A stretch of 64,000 nt of DNA from Cytophagales bacterium. Lineage in GTDB: Bacteria; Bacteroidota; Bacteroidia; Cytophagales; Flammeovirgaceae. Location of the stretch: positions 124,001 through 188,000 of the forward strand of contig JANWWC010000003.1 in assembly GCA_025056215.1 (NCBI GenBank). The letters are read 5' to 3'. The translations under genes were made by a program, and so were the position numbers. This document shows positions 62,833 through 64,000 of this stretch, in pieces. Position 1 is the first letter of the stretch. Each line of letters begins with the position of its first letter. The notes beneath the pieces are model-generated. The model had not been told where the DNA came from. It made no database searches and saw only the letters and a program-made list of their open reading frames with translations.

Positions 62833-63630
62833 TTACCCTGTAATATTAGAAATTGGTGAGAATGTTTGTGAGTTTTCATTTTCTTCTCGTATTACTAGTT
62901 TAAAGCCAAGTCCATGAATGTTGATAATTTCTACGTTCTTATCAGCTGACAAATATCTTCTTGCGCGTGAAATAAATACATCTAAACTTCTTCCTTTGTA
63001 ATAGTCGTCATCCCCCCAAATTTCTTGTAAAATAAGCTCTCTTTTTACGACTGTATTTCTTCGCTTGTAAAGAAAAACAAGCAAATCGCACTCGCGAGCA
63101 GTGAGCTTGCGCTCCGAGTCTCCTAGGCGAAGTCTTTGAAACTGTCTATCTAATAAATATTTTCCTATTCGAATTTGATTAGGAAGTACATCTTCAAGCC
63201 GATTAGGCTCCGAAGCTTGTGGATAATGGTGAGAGACTCTTTTTAAAACTGCCTGAACGCGCAAAGAAAGCTCTTCCTGACTAAAAGGCTTAGTAATATA
63301 ATCGTCAGCTCCCATTTTAAAGGCTCTGATTTTATCTTCAGTCATTGACTTAACGGTGAGAAACAAAATTGGAATTTGTGTATTCCTATTTCTAATTTCT
63401 TGCGCTACCGCAAAACCATCTTTTTGAGGCATAAGAATGTCCAAAATGCACAAGTCAAACTTCTCATGCTGAAAAACATCTAATGCTTGAAGTCCATTCT
63501 GACACCATTCTACATCGTAACCTTGTACTTCCAAATAACGTTTAAGAACTTTGGCAGATACCTTGTCATCATCAACTAAAAGGATGCGCGCTTGTCGTTG
63601 ATTAGGAAGAATTGTTAGTTCCTTTATCAT
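62833..63630 (-). CDS. OmpR/PhoB-family response regulator
   Basis: A 265-residue two-component regulator. Receiver domain: acidic pair VDDDK near residue 19-22, phospho-acceptor Asp64 in LDILMPQKDG, Thr near ILFLTV and Lys in DYITKPFSQEE. After a linker, a winged-helix DNA-binding domain (ECDLLVFLYKRRNTVVKREL; YYKGRSLDVFISRARRYL) closes the protein. No histidine kinase is adjacent; the PAS kinase at 21.7 kb lies too far to assume a pair. Similar to Bacteroidetes regulators of RprY type. It stands alone between cas6 and an FtsX permease. Confidence 0.93.
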   Translation of the reverse strand: MIKELTILPNQRQARILLVDDDKVSAKVLKRYLEVQGYDVEWCQNGLQALDVFQHEKFDLCILDILMPQKDGFAVAQEIRNRNTQIPILFLTVKSMTEDKIRAFKMGADDYITKPFSQEELSLRVQAVLKRVSHHYPQASEPNRLEDVLPNQIRIGKYLLDRQFQRLRLGDSERKLTARECDLLVFLYKRRNTVVKRELILQEIWGDDDYYKGRSLDVFISRARRYLSADKNVEIINIHGLGFKLVIREENENSQTFSPISNITG

Positions 63631-63831
63631 TGTTACACGGTATTTAAAATGTGGAAAAGCAATTCTTTACACTTCGCTGTAAGTTATCAAACGATTGAAA
63701 TAAAACAAAGTTTACAATTGCTAACAATTATTTTCAAATAATTGAAAATTTTTTTGTTGTCTTATAGAATACATGATTTTTTTTAGGAAAATATAAACAT
63801 TTTTAAAAAAACTCAATATTCTTAGACAAAG

Positions 63832-64000
63832 CTATTTTTCAAATTCTGTTATAGAAGCGTTGTAAGCAGGAAAAATGGAGGCTGCGATAGTTACAAAAAT
63901 TGTAGCACAAGCAGTGATAATAAAATCTTGCCATTCCATTTTTACAGGATAGGCACTAATGATAGTAGTTTCAACTCCTAATCCAACAAGCCCAAATTTG
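63832..64000 (-). CDS. C-terminus of an FtsX/LolE-like ABC permease (cut by window edge)
   Basis: The last 55 residues of a permease that continues beyond the right edge: KFGLVGLG, then SAYPVKMEWQDFI, a hydrophobic helix (ITACATIFVTIAASIFPAYNASI) and a stop at 63832-63834. The SAYPVK...PAYNAS pattern matches the closing part of LolC/LolE-type lipoprotein-releasing permeases. The start and most of the gene are not visible. Confidence 0.7.
   Translation of the reverse strand, partial: KFGLVGLGVETTIISAYPVKMEWQDFIITACATIFVTIAASIFPAYNASITEFEK

Noticed and set aside
61706-62833. Search for a CRISPR array beside cas6.
   Set aside because: The flanking gaps (257 and 36 bases) contain no regularly spaced direct repeats that I can see.
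62833-63630. Pairing this response regulator with the PAS histidine kinase at 21.7 kb as a two-component system.
   Set aside because: More than 38 kb apart with no shared operon; position gives no support.

Overview
The window looks like chromosomal DNA of an AT-rich Bacteroidota, most likely a member of Cytophagales. Pointers: a MurF-alanine racemase fusion, a TamL-like Omp85 protein, a PorE-like TPR/PD40/OmpA protein, a Bacteroidetes-type putative porin, a short archaeal/eukaryotic-type prolyl-tRNA synthetase, and promoters that read TTG-N19/20-TAnnTTTG, the Bacteroidota sigma consensus. Starts have no visible Shine-Dalgarno pattern. Genes are tightly packed on both strands, several convergent pairs touch or overlap by a few bases, and most loci are housekeeping or envelope genes. 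The genus is not identifiable by reading alone.

Layout. 0-4 kb: TPR plus periplasmic-binding-like protein and an outer-membrane porin. 4.2-7.9 kb: a single-polypeptide Eco57I-like restriction-modification enzyme with a compositionally distinct specificity segment. 8-12.5 kb: dipeptidyl peptidase IV, a SiaC-like regulatory phosphoprotein, then acpP-fabF of fatty acid synthesis. 12.5-18.6 kb: YraN, a tiny Cys-rich membrane protein, a NUDIX hydrolase, and an overlapping three-gene unit (GT-C-like membrane protein fused to a uridine-kinase-like domain, class II aldolase, sugar nucleotidyltransferase), ending against an M20 deacylase. 18.7-24 kb: PEP carboxylase and a PAS histidine kinase. 24-25.3 kb: non-coding DNA with a broken HNH nuclease gene. 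25.3-35.5 kb: OmpA-family envelope proteins, a YihY-type membrane protein, a four-gene operon (GT2, menB, thyA, degenerate LytM protein), PspC, a small lipoprotein and a DUF2179 membrane protein. 35.6-39 kb: proS, then a gene-poor stretch with a decayed IS481-type transposase. 39-45 kb: AraC regulator, TamL-like protein, MurF-Alr. 45-50 kb: S66 carboxypeptidase, tRNA-Glu, sugar epimerase, GT2 and an ABC permease. 50-55 kb: a tiny free-standing gene, a second Omp85-like protein, then ftsZ and ftsA. 55-64 kb: guanine deaminase, GH92 mannosidase, a lone atpA, a PpiD-like chaperone, an orphan cas6, an OmpR-type regulator and the end of an FtsX-like permease.

How the genes work together. The dominant theme is building the cell envelope: peptidoglycan precursor synthesis and recycling (MurF-Alr, S66, LytM-type activator), division (FtsA/FtsZ), outer-membrane assembly (two Omp85-like proteins, PpiD-like chaperone, OmpA proteins) and glycan synthesis (two GT2 enzymes, epimerase, GT-C/kinase/aldolase/nucleotidyltransferase unit). 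Mobile DNA appears only as decayed remnants plus the transferable-looking RM gene.

The points I find most unusual are the GT-C/uridine-kinase fusion operon, the cas6 gene with no array or partner genes in view, the patchwork composition of the RM specificity domain, a 39-residue gene with its own promoter-like motif and strong terminator ahead of an Omp85 gene, and an unlisted 42-residue lipoprotein behind a near-perfect promoter.
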